The notes below the pieces were generated by a model. It did not search any database. It saw nothing but the letters and a program-made list of their open reading frames with translations, and was not told the DNA's origin. Made by a program: the position numbers and the translations under genes. Shown piece after piece: positions 7,526 to 13,690 of a stretch of DNA of 16,316 nucleotides. Where the stretch lies: contig CP070700.1 of assembly GCA_020349865.1 (NCBI GenBank), positions 3,997,150-4,013,465 on the forward strand, in the 5' to 3' direction. This stretch comes from Desulfobacteraceae bacterium (GTDB lineage Bacteria > Desulfobacterota > DSM-4660 > Desulfatiglandales > Desulfatiglandaceae). Each line of letters opens with the position of its first letter. The stretch's first letter is position 1.

Positions 7526-7575
7526 CCATGGCCCTATAATCCAGGGTTGGTTTTTTCAAAACGCTAAAGTGTTAC
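7526..7575 (-). repeat. family B repeat, copy 3 (right of an inverted pair)
   Basis: Reverse complement of copy 2, ending with the base next to the pspF stop codon. Read on the minus strand it gives GTAACACTTTAGCGTTTTG, GAAAAAACCAACC, TGGATTAT, GGGCCATGG. Together with copy 2 it bounds a 348-bp module exactly filling the gap between two convergent genes. Confidence 0.7.
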
Positions 7576-8625
7576 CTATATTTTTATATCCCCGAGCAAT
7601 TTGCGGTATAATCCTCGGAATTGATGGTAAGTCAGTCCCAAAATACTGGCTGCTTTTTTTTGATTGTATTTTGATTGCTTGAGTGCCTGTGTTAAAAGAC
7701 GAATCTTTAGCTCCCGGACAGCCTCATTGAAGGGTTTGTCCATGAGATCCTCGGTCGGAGACGCATCCGTTTCAAGTGTGGACAGCATTTTTTTTGGCCG
7801 ACTTTGACCATAGGGAGAATGAAATGGGTCGAAGACGATATCCGTAATCAGAGATGAATCCGAACGATACACTGCACGTTCAACAACATTTTTCAGTTCA
7901 CGCACATTCCCGGGCCAGGAATAGCTTTCAAGTGCTGCAACGGCTTCATCGCTGAATACTGGTAATTCGTCCCGTCCAAGTTCAAAGGCCATTCTTACAG
8001 CAAAATGTTTTGCCAAAAAAAGAATATCCTCTTTTCTTTCCCTGAGAGTTGGTAAAAAAAGCACCTCAAAGGAGAGTCGATCCAGCAAATCCTGTTTAAA
8101 ACGACCCTCAGCAGACAACGCCATCAGGTCGGCATTGGTGGCAGCGATAATCCGCACATCCACTTCTATACTCTCTGATGTTCCAACCCGTTCAAATACC
8201 CCATATTCCACGACTCGCAATATCTTCTCTTGCACTTCCACAGGGATGGTGCCTATTTCATCCAAAAAAAGGCTGCCTCCGTCGGCGGCCTCAAATCTCC
8301 CGGTTCGACGATGTTCAGCCCCGGTGAATGCCCCCTTTTCATAGCCGAATAATTCTGATTCCATAAGGGAAGGCGTAAGGGCTGAGCAATTAAGGGCTAC
8401 CAATGGGTTCTGCCATCGGTTTGAAAGAAAATGGATTCGAGCAGCAGCCAATTCTTTTCCAGTGCCCCGTTCTCCAATTAAGAGTACAGGCCGGTTTATT
8501 GGCGCAACGCGGGAAAGATGTTCCTGAAATTCCAGGAAGATTTCGGATTGACCCAGGGCCTCTGACACTCCTACAGACGATCTTGGCTGCCCCATCTGTT
8601 TTGGTGAATGCTTTTGTCTTTTCAT
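7576..8625 (-). CDS. pspF: PspF, sigma-54-dependent activator of the phage-shock operon
   Basis: A bacterial enhancer-binding protein that hydrolyses ATP to open sigma-54 polymerase at the psp promoter. The 349-residue protein has no N-terminal receiver domain, as in E. coli PspF. The AAA+ domain begins about residue 24, with Walker A GERGTGKE at 51-58, the sigma-54-contacting GAFTGA loop at 98-103, Walker B LFLDE at 119-123 and the WPGNVREL segment. The C-terminal Fis-type helix-turn-helix KYNQKKAASILGLTYHQF is nearly identical to the E. coli one. Trp71 in NRWQN corresponds to the tryptophan of E. coli PspF implicated in inhibition by PspA. About 15 extra N-terminal residues precede the domain; the start at 8625 has no clear ribosome site, so it could lie at the in-frame ATG of residue 11. 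It is divergent from pspA. Confidence 0.95.
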   Translation of the reverse strand: MKRQKHSPKQMGQPRSSVGVSEALGQSEIFLEFQEHLSRVAPINRPVLLIGERGTGKELAAARIHFLSNRWQNPLVALNCSALTPSLMESELFGYEKGAFTGAEHRRTGRFEAADGGSLFLDEIGTIPVEVQEKILRVVEYGVFERVGTSESIEVDVRIIAATNADLMALSAEGRFKQDLLDRLSFEVLFLPTLRERKEDILFLAKHFAVRMAFELGRDELPVFSDEAVAALESYSWPGNVRELKNVVERAVYRSDSSLITDIVFDPFHSPYGQSRPKKMLSTLETDASPTEDLMDKPFNEAVRELKIRLLTQALKQSKYNQKKAASILGLTYHQFRGLYRKLLGDIKI

Positions 8626-8670
8626 GGCAACAAGTATGACATAACGGTTATTTTCACCGATATATGGCGA

Positions 8671-8700
8671 ATAATACCATCTTTATGTTGTCTGTGTCAA
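8671..8700 (-). promoter_or_regulatory. sigma-70 promoter of pspF
   Basis: On the minus strand TTGACA (8700-8695), an 18-bp spacer and TATTAT (8676-8671) predict transcription from about 8664 and a leader of about 40 nt. PspF-binding sites for the divergent pspA promoter would be expected to overlap or flank this promoter, as in the E. coli autoregulatory loop. Confidence 0.7.
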
Positions 8701-8747
8701 GCCCAGAACTTCTTGAAAACGTTAAACTTTTACCAAAAAAACATACA

Positions 8748-8764
8748 TTGGCATAGTTCCTGCC
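8748..8764 (+). promoter_or_regulatory. sigma-54 promoter of pspABC
   Basis: The sequence TTGGCATAGTTCCTGCC has the invariant GG (8750-8751) and GC (8762-8763) separated by exactly 10 bp, fitting the -24/-12 consensus TGGCAC-N5-TTGC. Transcription would start near 8775, about 30 nt before the pspA ATG. The divergent pspF gene supplies the matching activator. UAS sites probably lie within 8660-8740 but are not resolved by eye. Confidence 0.85.
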
Positions 8765-8803
8765 TATAATATTGTCAAAACCAAAAGGGATGGAGGTTAT
8801 GCT

Positions 8804-9487
8804 ATGGGAATTTTTACACGATTTCGAGATATCATTAGTTCCAATATCAATGCCATGCTGGATAAGGCGGAAGATCCGGAAAAATTGATAAAACTTATGA
8901 TCCGAGAAATGGAAGACACACTGGTAGAAATAAAGGCATCGTGCGCCGGCGTAATGGCAAGCAGTAAAAAAGTCCAACGTCAGCTGGATGAAGTTCAATC
9001 CCGCGAAAGGCATTGGAGAGAAAGGGCAGAGCTTGCCGTAAACAAAGGCCGCGATGATCTGGCGCGGGAAGCACTTATGGAAAAGCGCAGATACGCCGAG
9101 AGGGCGCATGCCTTTGAAAAAGAACTAATAGAATACAAGGCTTTGATCGAGCAATATCAGGACGACATCCGGCAACTGGAGGATAAGCTGGGCACGGCCC
9201 GCGAAAAACAGCGAATACTCGTGCAACGCCACATTCATGCAAACAAGAAAAAGCGTGCCCAGGAAGGAATCCGCCGCGTGGACAGTTCTGAAGCCGTACT
9301 CAAGTTCGAGGACCTCGAAAACCGCATAGAGCGGATGGAAGCCGAAGCTGATCTGGTCAACTTCGGAAGAAAACCAACGCTGGAAGGTGAATTCGACATG
9401 CTATTAGTTGATGAGGACATCGAAAAAGAACTCCAAATCCTGAAATCTTCCATTTCAAAAGAACAGGAAAAAGGCTCGCAAGTGTAG
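8804..9487 (+). CDS. pspA: phage shock protein A
   Basis: A membrane-associated ESCRT-III-like protein that binds and inhibits PspF when unstressed and assembles on damaged inner membrane to limit proton leakage. The 227-residue protein begins with the family-typical amphipathic helix (GIFTRFRDIISSNINAMLDKAEDP). A long coiled coil follows from about residue 25 to 185, with the conserved LIREMED segment, and then a charged tail. Length is close to E. coli PspA (222). GGAGG at 8792-8796 lies 7 nt before the ATG. It is the first gene of pspABC, under the sigma-54 promoter. The 142-bp gap to pspB contains a small hairpin (9528-9546) that might lower expression of the distal genes. Confidence 0.95.
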   Translation: MGIFTRFRDIISSNINAMLDKAEDPEKLIKLMIREMEDTLVEIKASCAGVMASSKKVQRQLDEVQSRERHWRERAELAVNKGRDDLAREALMEKRRYAERAHAFEKELIEYKALIEQYQDDIRQLEDKLGTAREKQRILVQRHIHANKKKRAQEGIRRVDSSEAVLKFEDLENRIERMEAEADLVNFGRKPTLEGEFDMLLVDEDIEKELQILKSSISKEQEKGSQV

Positions 9488-9527
9488 ACTTCCGCAGCGC
9501 ATTGAGATATCTATATAAAGGTTAAGG

Positions 9528-9546
9528 GATTCCCCCCATTGGAATC
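9528..9546 (+). promoter_or_regulatory. small hairpin in the pspA-pspB gap
   Basis: GATTCC-(7 nt)-GGAATC forms a perfect 6-bp stem. No T-run follows. It could act as an RNA-stability element or weak attenuator between pspA and pspBC; function is only inferred. Confidence 0.3.
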
Positions 9547-9629
9547 GCCGGTTAAAAAGGAAATTCTATACAATCACGTTGTTGGATCTACGTGTATCTT
9601 CATAAAAAATAAGGGGAGATAATTCATCC

Positions 9630-9878
9630 ATGAGTGCAGTTCTTATTCTGATTATAATTTTTGGTGGTTCTATCCTGGCCTTGGCCATTATTGGCAGCAC
9701 CATCCTGATGGCCATAAAAATTATGAAGGGCGGGTTGTCCCGAAAGGGTCAAAAACTTGAGACTGACGAAGCCAAGGTGATTCAACAGATATACCAAGGC
9801 CTATCGCGAATGGAGGAACGCGTTGAAGCACTGGAAACCATTATTCTGGACCGTGAAAGAAAGGACCAAGCATTATGA
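9630..9878 (+). CDS. pspB: phage shock protein B
   Basis: A small inner-membrane protein that, with PspC, senses envelope stress and relieves PspA inhibition of PspF. The 82-residue product has one N-terminal transmembrane helix (about residues 3-27) and a cytoplasmic coiled coil (about 45-78, IQQIYQGLSRMEERVEALETI). This is the normal PspB architecture and length. A GGGGAG tract at 9613-9618 is the likely ribosome site, at slightly long spacing. Its stop overlaps the pspC start as ATGA (9875-9878), so the two are translationally coupled. The exact homology is short, but the position in a pspF-pspA-pspC cluster makes the call firm. Confidence 0.9.
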   Translation: MSAVLILIIIFGGSILALAIIGSTILMAIKIMKGGLSRKGQKLETDEAKVIQQIYQGLSRMEERVEALETIILDRERKDQAL

Positions 9879-10258
9879 GACGATTTGAAAGGATTTTCCG
9901 TGGCGGACTGTATCGTTCCCGTAACGGTATTATATTAGGCGTCTGCAGAGGCATTGCAGAATATTTTGATTTCTCTGTTTTTTGGGCGCGAACCATCGTG
10001 GTTATACTTTTTCTCTTCAGTGGATTCTGGCCAATAATGGCACTTTACTTCATTGCAGCATTATTGATGAAGCCGGAACCGGTAATACCTATCCAAACTG
10101 AGGATCAACAAGAGTTTTATGACAGTTATGTTTATTCACGAAAAGGGGCAACCGACCGATTAAAACGGAGATATGATAATTTAGATCGTCGTATTCAGCG
10201 AATGGAACACACAGTGACGGCTCGGGAATTTGATTGGGACCAAAGACTCAACACTTAG
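9875..10258 (+). CDS. pspC: phage shock protein C (PspC domain)
   Basis: An inner-membrane stress sensor that works with PspB to bind PspA. The 127-residue protein has a PspC domain at about residues 8-68, including GLYRSRNGIILGVCRGIAEYF and a hydrophobic stretch at about 36-66 (ARTIVVILFLFSGFWPIMALYFIAA broken by the Gly-Phe-Trp-Pro turn). The cytoplasmic C-terminal part (about 95-120, RLKRRYDNLDRRIQRMEHTV) is predicted to be coiled coil, as in E. coli PspC. It is the last gene of the operon; no pspD, pspE or pspG follows. The start is fixed by the 4-bp ATGA overlap with pspB. Downstream, a GCCGG/CCGGC hairpin near 10274-10297 without a T-run is only a weak terminator candidate. Confidence 0.93.
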   Translation: MRRFERIFRGGLYRSRNGIILGVCRGIAEYFDFSVFWARTIVVILFLFSGFWPIMALYFIAALLMKPEPVIPIQTEDQQEFYDSYVYSRKGATDRLKRRYDNLDRRIQRMEHTVTAREFDWDQRLNT

Positions 10259-10390
10259 GGCTTGCACAAAAAAGCCGGCTTCTTAAACAACCCGGCCTGA
10301 TCCTATTATTAATAGATAGCGTAGCTTCGCCTCAAACCGACAAGTTTATAGAGGTAGAACTTCTGCATTGCTCATAGTGTAGAGATGCTT

Positions 10391-10450
10391 GATACTGGAT
10401 GCTTGAAGCTGGACAAAACAAAAAAAGCATTCCTTATTACATCCAGTATC
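10391..10450. repeat. inverted repeat with GATACTGGATG arms
   Basis: Exact 11-bp arms at 10391-10401 (GATACTGGATG) and 10440-10450 enclose 38 bp. Related motifs (GCTTGAAGCTGGA, GTCCAGCATC) flank and fill it, so this is a low-complexity palindromic patch between convergent pspC and the PEPCK gene. Confidence 0.55.
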
Positions 10451-10504
10451 TAGAGGCTAGCGTCCAGCATCACGTGCTAAGTGGCTGGTATCATGTAGTT
10501 TTAC

Positions 10505-10542
10505 AAAAAAATTGACATTAATCCGCCTCAGATAAATGTCAA
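10505..10542 (-). terminator. intrinsic terminator of the PEPCK gene
   Basis: On the minus strand TTGACATT (10542-10535) pairs perfectly with AATGTCAA (10519-10512). The stem is extended by ATC/GAT beyond one mismatch and is followed directly by seven T (10511-10505). It lies about 20 bp after the PEPCK stop codon. Confidence 0.8.
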
Positions 10543-10563
10543 GATCTTAGCCCATATAGATGG

Positions 10564-12531
10564 CTAACCCGTAGCTTCTTCAAGCTGTTCGGGAGTTACG
10601 ATACTTCCGTATTTTTCCCTGAGGGCAAGAAGCCCTTTTTTCTGCTCGTTATAGATTTCAAAAAGTTTTTCAGGAACATTTTCATCCTTTTTGTAGGCAT
10701 CGGTCTGGAGGTCGATCCGCTCGATTATATTGTCGATATAAAGTGAAAACTGCTTATCATACAGTTCTCTATCATATTCCTTGTCAATAAGTGATTTAAA
10801 AAGCTGTTTGAGGTCCTCGTATTGAGGAAGCAGGCCTATGGGAGTGTCGATCACACCCACATCTTTATGTACGCACCTTTCAAGCCAACCCATCCAAACG
10901 TGTACATCCTTTTTCTCACCGAGCAATTTGTCTCCTTCTCCGCCGCGTGCACCGTGTGTAAGGAAATAGTTGAGCCCTGCCAGGATCGGTCGGTATTCAT
11001 CCTTGATCTTGTCGCTATTGAAGAAATCAAACTGCGCGTGCATATAATCACCCAGACCACCAGGGATAAAAGGCTGATTAGCCCAGGGAGAACGCTTGAC
11101 ACCGGTAGCACCAACCTCTGTCGCAGTAGCCTGAGATACGAGGGACGCACCGATTACTATACCGTGATCGGGGTTTTTTGCAACCCACACCGGAGGCATT
11201 GTGTCACTGTCGCGGCCGCTGTAAGTAAATACCTTTGTAATCACACCAGCCGGATCTTCCATTTTGGCACTGTAGTTGTCAAACACGTCACAACTGATGG
11301 TGAAACGGGCGTTTGGATGGGATATGGGTACAGGAGTGCCGTTTTTGTCTGTCTTGCCTTCTTCCCATTCACCCTGGAAGTTGTATCCCTTCTTCGGAGG
11401 CTCTTCTCCGTAACCTTCCCAGTGGGGCTTCTTGTTTTCATCGATGAGGACATTGGAGAAGATGATCTCTGCATTTTCGTTTCGAAAGAGCTTGAGCATC
11501 ATCGGATCGTCATCCCAGTTCACGTCTCTTATGATGCCGAAAATACCATTTTCAGGGTTGACGCTCCTTATTGAACCGTCTTCAGCTATCCAAATCTGGG
11601 CCAGATCATCACTGATAAATTCATGACCTGTCATCGCGGTTGTGGTTTTTCCACATCCACTTGGAGCAGCACCACCGAAGAAGGTAATCCTGCCGCCCGG
11701 CCCTTTCACGCCCGTGATGAACATATGTTCGGATATTTCCTTTCCACGTCTGTAATAGGTTGCCCTGTCAACTGCAAACCTATGGTTGCCCTTCTTGATC
11801 AGAAGTGTGTTTCCGGCATAGGTGCAGAACGTACTATAGGTAGTCTGGTGAGCCCTGTCCATAAAAACACGGGCATTGGGCAGGTCTTCAGGACGGTTCG
11901 GCCCTTCACTATGAACATTGGTGAAGAAATGACCGACCCTTTCGACCTCAACGTCAAAATCATTGAAACAGTTTCTATAGAGTATTTCTGCGCTATGGCA
12001 GACATATGCCGAAGTAGTAGCTTCAATAGCCGGAATAGTTGGTTCAGCTCCAACCGGACCTCGTGAGTAGAACCCTACAATAAGGATCATGCCCTTCATG
12101 ATACCGGTCATATATTCCTTAACATATTTGTATGCATCATCTCTGCTGATCCTTTGTGCAAGTGCGCTTACGCGTTCATCATCATTTGTAATGTAGTATG
12201 TGCGGTCAATGATCCTGGCCTGTTCATCTGCAAGGTCATAGTGGATGGTATGGCCTTTGATAGCGAGTTTTGATTCTTCCCCTTTTTTAAGGGCCAGATC
12301 AACGATAAACCGTTTGTCTTCAGGCGTGCCTGTATTGATAAATACATTGTCAGGCTGGCCCATCATTATGGCATTGGCTATTTTCAGCCGTGCTTCTTCA
12401 TTCTTTATTCTTTGGGTCTTTTCAAAATTTGCATCATCCATTGAATCGCTCAATACTTTCTCAACCTCTTTAGCACTCTTTACCCCGCCGATATGGCTGA
12501 GAATATCTATGCCTTTTTTCAGTTCAAACAT
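10564..12531 (-). CDS. phosphoenolpyruvate carboxykinase, GTP-type family (divergent)
   Basis: This enzyme interconverts oxaloacetate and PEP plus CO2. Aligned by eye to the GTP family it keeps YAGNTLLIKK (Lys246/247), the EHM metal histidine His269, the P-loop APSGCGKTT at 289-297 with the family's reactive Cys293, Asp308/Asp309, SVNPENG and HPNARF. Two segments that are highly conserved in GTP enzymes differ: the usual FFGVAPGTS is GIFGIIRDVN here, and FGGRRP is YSGRDS. At 655 residues it is longer than the usual 590-620. Start: a GTG at 12537 is also in frame, but AAGGAG sits 5 nt before the ATG at 12529-12531 and directly abuts the GTG, so the ATG is chosen. ATP-type PEPCK is shorter and has a different P-loop context. 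It is monocistronic, with its own promoter and terminator. Confidence 0.88.
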   Translation of the reverse strand: MFELKKGIDILSHIGGVKSAKEVEKVLSDSMDDANFEKTQRIKNEEARLKIANAIMMGQPDNVFINTGTPEDKRFIVDLALKKGEESKLAIKGHTIHYDLADEQARIIDRTYYITNDDERVSALAQRISRDDAYKYVKEYMTGIMKGMILIVGFYSRGPVGAEPTIPAIEATTSAYVCHSAEILYRNCFNDFDVEVERVGHFFTNVHSEGPNRPEDLPNARVFMDRAHQTTYSTFCTYAGNTLLIKKGNHRFAVDRATYYRRGKEISEHMFITGVKGPGGRITFFGGAAPSGCGKTTTAMTGHEFISDDLAQIWIAEDGSIRSVNPENGIFGIIRDVNWDDDPMMLKLFRNENAEIIFSNVLIDENKKPHWEGYGEEPPKKGYNFQGEWEEGKTDKNGTPVPISHPNARFTISCDVFDNYSAKMEDPAGVITKVFTYSGRDSDTMPPVWVAKNPDHGIVIGASLVSQATATEVGATGVKRSPWANQPFIPGGLGDYMHAQFDFFNSDKIKDEYRPILAGLNYFLTHGARGGEGDKLLGEKKDVHVWMGWLERCVHKDVGVIDTPIGLLPQYEDLKQLFKSLIDKEYDRELYDKQFSLYIDNIIERIDLQTDAYKKDENVPEKLFEIYNEQKKGLLALREKYGSIVTPEQLEEATG

Positions 12532-12618
12532 GTGCACTCCTTTTGATTATCAAGTTAGGTCCGTTCCGCCTCGCAACCGGAATGTTGGAATAGTTGAATG
12601 ATGGAATAGTGGGTTTAG

Positions 12619-12658
12619 ACCCAGATTGTGCAGTAGTCTCCTACTGTACAATCTGGGT
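12619..12658. repeat. family A inverted repeat, hairpin copy
   Basis: Arms 12619-12636 (ACCCAGATTGTGCAGTAG) and 12641-12658 are complementary at 17 of 18 positions, the odd pair being a possible G-U, with a TCTC loop. It shares its arm with 2065-2082. It lies in the predicted 5' leader of the PEPCK gene, about 90 nt before the start codon. Confidence 0.8.
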
Positions 12659-12806
12659 TAAAAACAGGCTCAAGGCAAAAGGCCCAAGGCGGATCAAACA
12701 CCTCTAACCTTATACCCTGAACCTTGTGCCTTACGCCTCAATTCCTGACCCGGAGGTTACACGCAAGGGTTTTATCCACTGGATAGTGAGCAACTACATT
12801 CATGCA

Positions 12807-12835
12807 ATTATAAGATGAATTGCCTTGTGTGTCAA
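12807..12835 (-). promoter_or_regulatory. consensus sigma-70 promoter for the PEPCK gene
   Basis: On the minus strand TTGACA (12835-12830), a 17-bp spacer and TATAAT (12812-12807) match the consensus exactly. Transcription from about 12800 gives a leader of about 270 nt before the ATG, containing the 18-bp family A hairpin. Confidence 0.8.
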
Positions 12836-12905
12836 TAATGATCCTGCCCCATGATCTCTGAAACACCTGGGCCGACAAGGATGCATATAAGAAACAAGAT
12901 AACAG

Positions 12906-12977
12906 AATAGCTCTTTGGAAATAGTGCAAAAAGGGAGATAATCTAATGATGATTTTTTCAAGCAGCTAAACTGTTAC
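12906..12977 (-). repeat. family B repeat, copy 4
   Basis: The arm 12951-12977, read on the minus strand, is GTAACAGTTTAGCTGCTTG followed by AAAAAATC. It matches 7228-7254 in most positions, and similarity continues through ATCATTAGATTAT. The left end carries a weaker TAGCTCTTTG counterpart (12908-12917), giving the same overall size as copy 1. Confidence 0.65.
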
Positions 12978-13120
12978 GCAAAAAGCAAGAAACTTGCTGT
13001 TGAATTCAGCGGGTACTTTGACAAGGCATACGGTAGTAAAAAAAATGGTGAGGAGGTACGCAAATAGTGTCCGAGAAAACAGGAGCGTTGTTTTCAGGCT
13101 CTACTATCTTTTCCGGTTAA
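12978..13120 (+). pseudogene. possible remnant of two overlapping genes
   Basis: From 12984 the frame reads SKKLAVEFSGYFDKAYGSKK and ends NGEEVRK at TAG 13065-13067. AGGAGG at 13051-13056 then precedes a GTG at 13067-13069 that overlaps this stop and opens VSEKTGALFSGSTIFSG before a TAA at 13118-13120, inside the 3' end of the antisense hydrolase gene. The layout resembles a translationally coupled gene junction whose flanks have been lost, with a family B repeat at its left edge. I do not recognise either protein, and chance cannot be excluded. Confidence 0.3.
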
Positions 13121-13690
13121 TTCGTTCACCAGTTCAGCAGAAGTTGCAACTCTCAATAACGGGTAAAGTGGATTTCGACGATAGGTATCCAATGTCTGCT
13201 CGTGGATCATTTTAGAGGAGGCAGCCGTGCAGTCTTCAAGCAAGATTGCCTTGAAATCATAGCAAATGGCATCCAAGGCAGATGTCAAGACACAAAAGTT
13301 GGTCGCAATTCCGGCAATTGCACAGAGCGTTATGCCTCTTTCCTTCAACCATTCATCTAACTTTGTCTCAAAAAAAGCCGAGAATCTTGGTTTGGTGAGC
13401 CAGAAGTCATTGTCTTTTCGGTCCAGTTCGTCGATAACTTCAGCACCGTCAGTCCCTACCAGGGAGTGGGGCTTCATACGGGTTTTAAATATGAAGTCTT
13501 CTTTGTGAAATGCATCCGAAGGAAAGACAATCGGCCAACCCTCTTTTCTAAACACGCCGATCAGGCCGTTAATAGGGGCGATGATTTGCCTGGCCAGTGG
13601 GGTAATGGGTAGCTTCTTGCTTTCTTGGAAATTGTCTTTGATCATGTCTATGATCAGAAGTGCCGGTCTTTCTCTATTCTGGTCTCCCAT
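13094..13690 (-). CDS. isochorismatase-family cysteine hydrolase (nicotinamidase-related)
   Basis: This 198-residue cytoplasmic hydrolase has the family triad: Asp15 in LLIIDMIKDNF, Lys100 in LTKPRFSAF and nucleophile Cys133 in GIATNFCV, where the preceding residues form the usual cis-peptide oxyanion turn. Asp59 and His62 (SDAFH) with His75 (KPHSLVGTDGAE) resemble the metal site of nicotinamidases, though the Asp-His spacing is one residue longer than the usual DxH. Substrates in the family include nicotinamide, isochorismate and N-carbamoyl compounds; which applies here cannot be told. The ATG at 13690 lies inside the 3' end of the upstream cysteine desulfurase gene (17-bp overlap), so both are translated from one mRNA. 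Confidence 0.88.
   Translation of the reverse strand: MGDQNRERPALLIIDMIKDNFQESKKLPITPLARQIIAPINGLIGVFRKEGWPIVFPSDAFHKEDFIFKTRMKPHSLVGTDGAEVIDELDRKDNDFWLTKPRFSAFFETKLDEWLKERGITLCAIAGIATNFCVLTSALDAICYDFKAILLEDCTAASSKMIHEQTLDTYRRNPLYPLLRVATSAELVNELTGKDSRA

Larger units (their letters stand above)
7226..7575. other. 350-bp spacer between convergent metG and pspF
   Basis: The spacer is bounded by inverted family B repeats and carries two GC-rich hairpins. An ATG frame at 7426-7539 encodes 37 residues (MKIPFWGCPMLNFSANLPF and on). It has no ribosome site and its stop lies in the right repeat, so I do not call it a gene. It may be a gene remnant. Confidence 0.5.
10259..10563. other. 305-bp gap between convergent pspC and PEPCK genes
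   Basis: It holds the PEPCK terminator, the 10391-10450 inverted repeat and a weak hairpin after pspC. No coding frame is credible here. Confidence 0.6.
12532..13093. other. 562-bp gene-poor region upstream of the PEPCK gene
   Basis: It contains the PEPCK leader and promoter, a family A hairpin, a family B repeat and the possible gene remnant. A purine/pyrimidine-biased low-complexity tract (12661-12740, many CAAGG and CCTTG motifs) also occurs. The 63-residue minus-strand frame at 12738-12929 covers the promoter and is not credible. Confidence 0.6.

Noticed and set aside
10272..10297. Terminator for pspABC (GCCGG/CCGGC hairpin)
   Set aside because: The stem is only 5 bp with a 13-nt loop and no T-run; the support is too weak to annotate.
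10822..12066. Plus-strand frames of 250 and 147 residues opposite the PEPCK gene
   Set aside because: They are antisense shadows of a strongly conserved gene, with no ribosome sites and no recognisable domains.
12738..12929. A 63-residue minus-strand frame with a hydrophobic start
   Set aside because: It covers the consensus PEPCK promoter and part of a repeat; no ribosome site.
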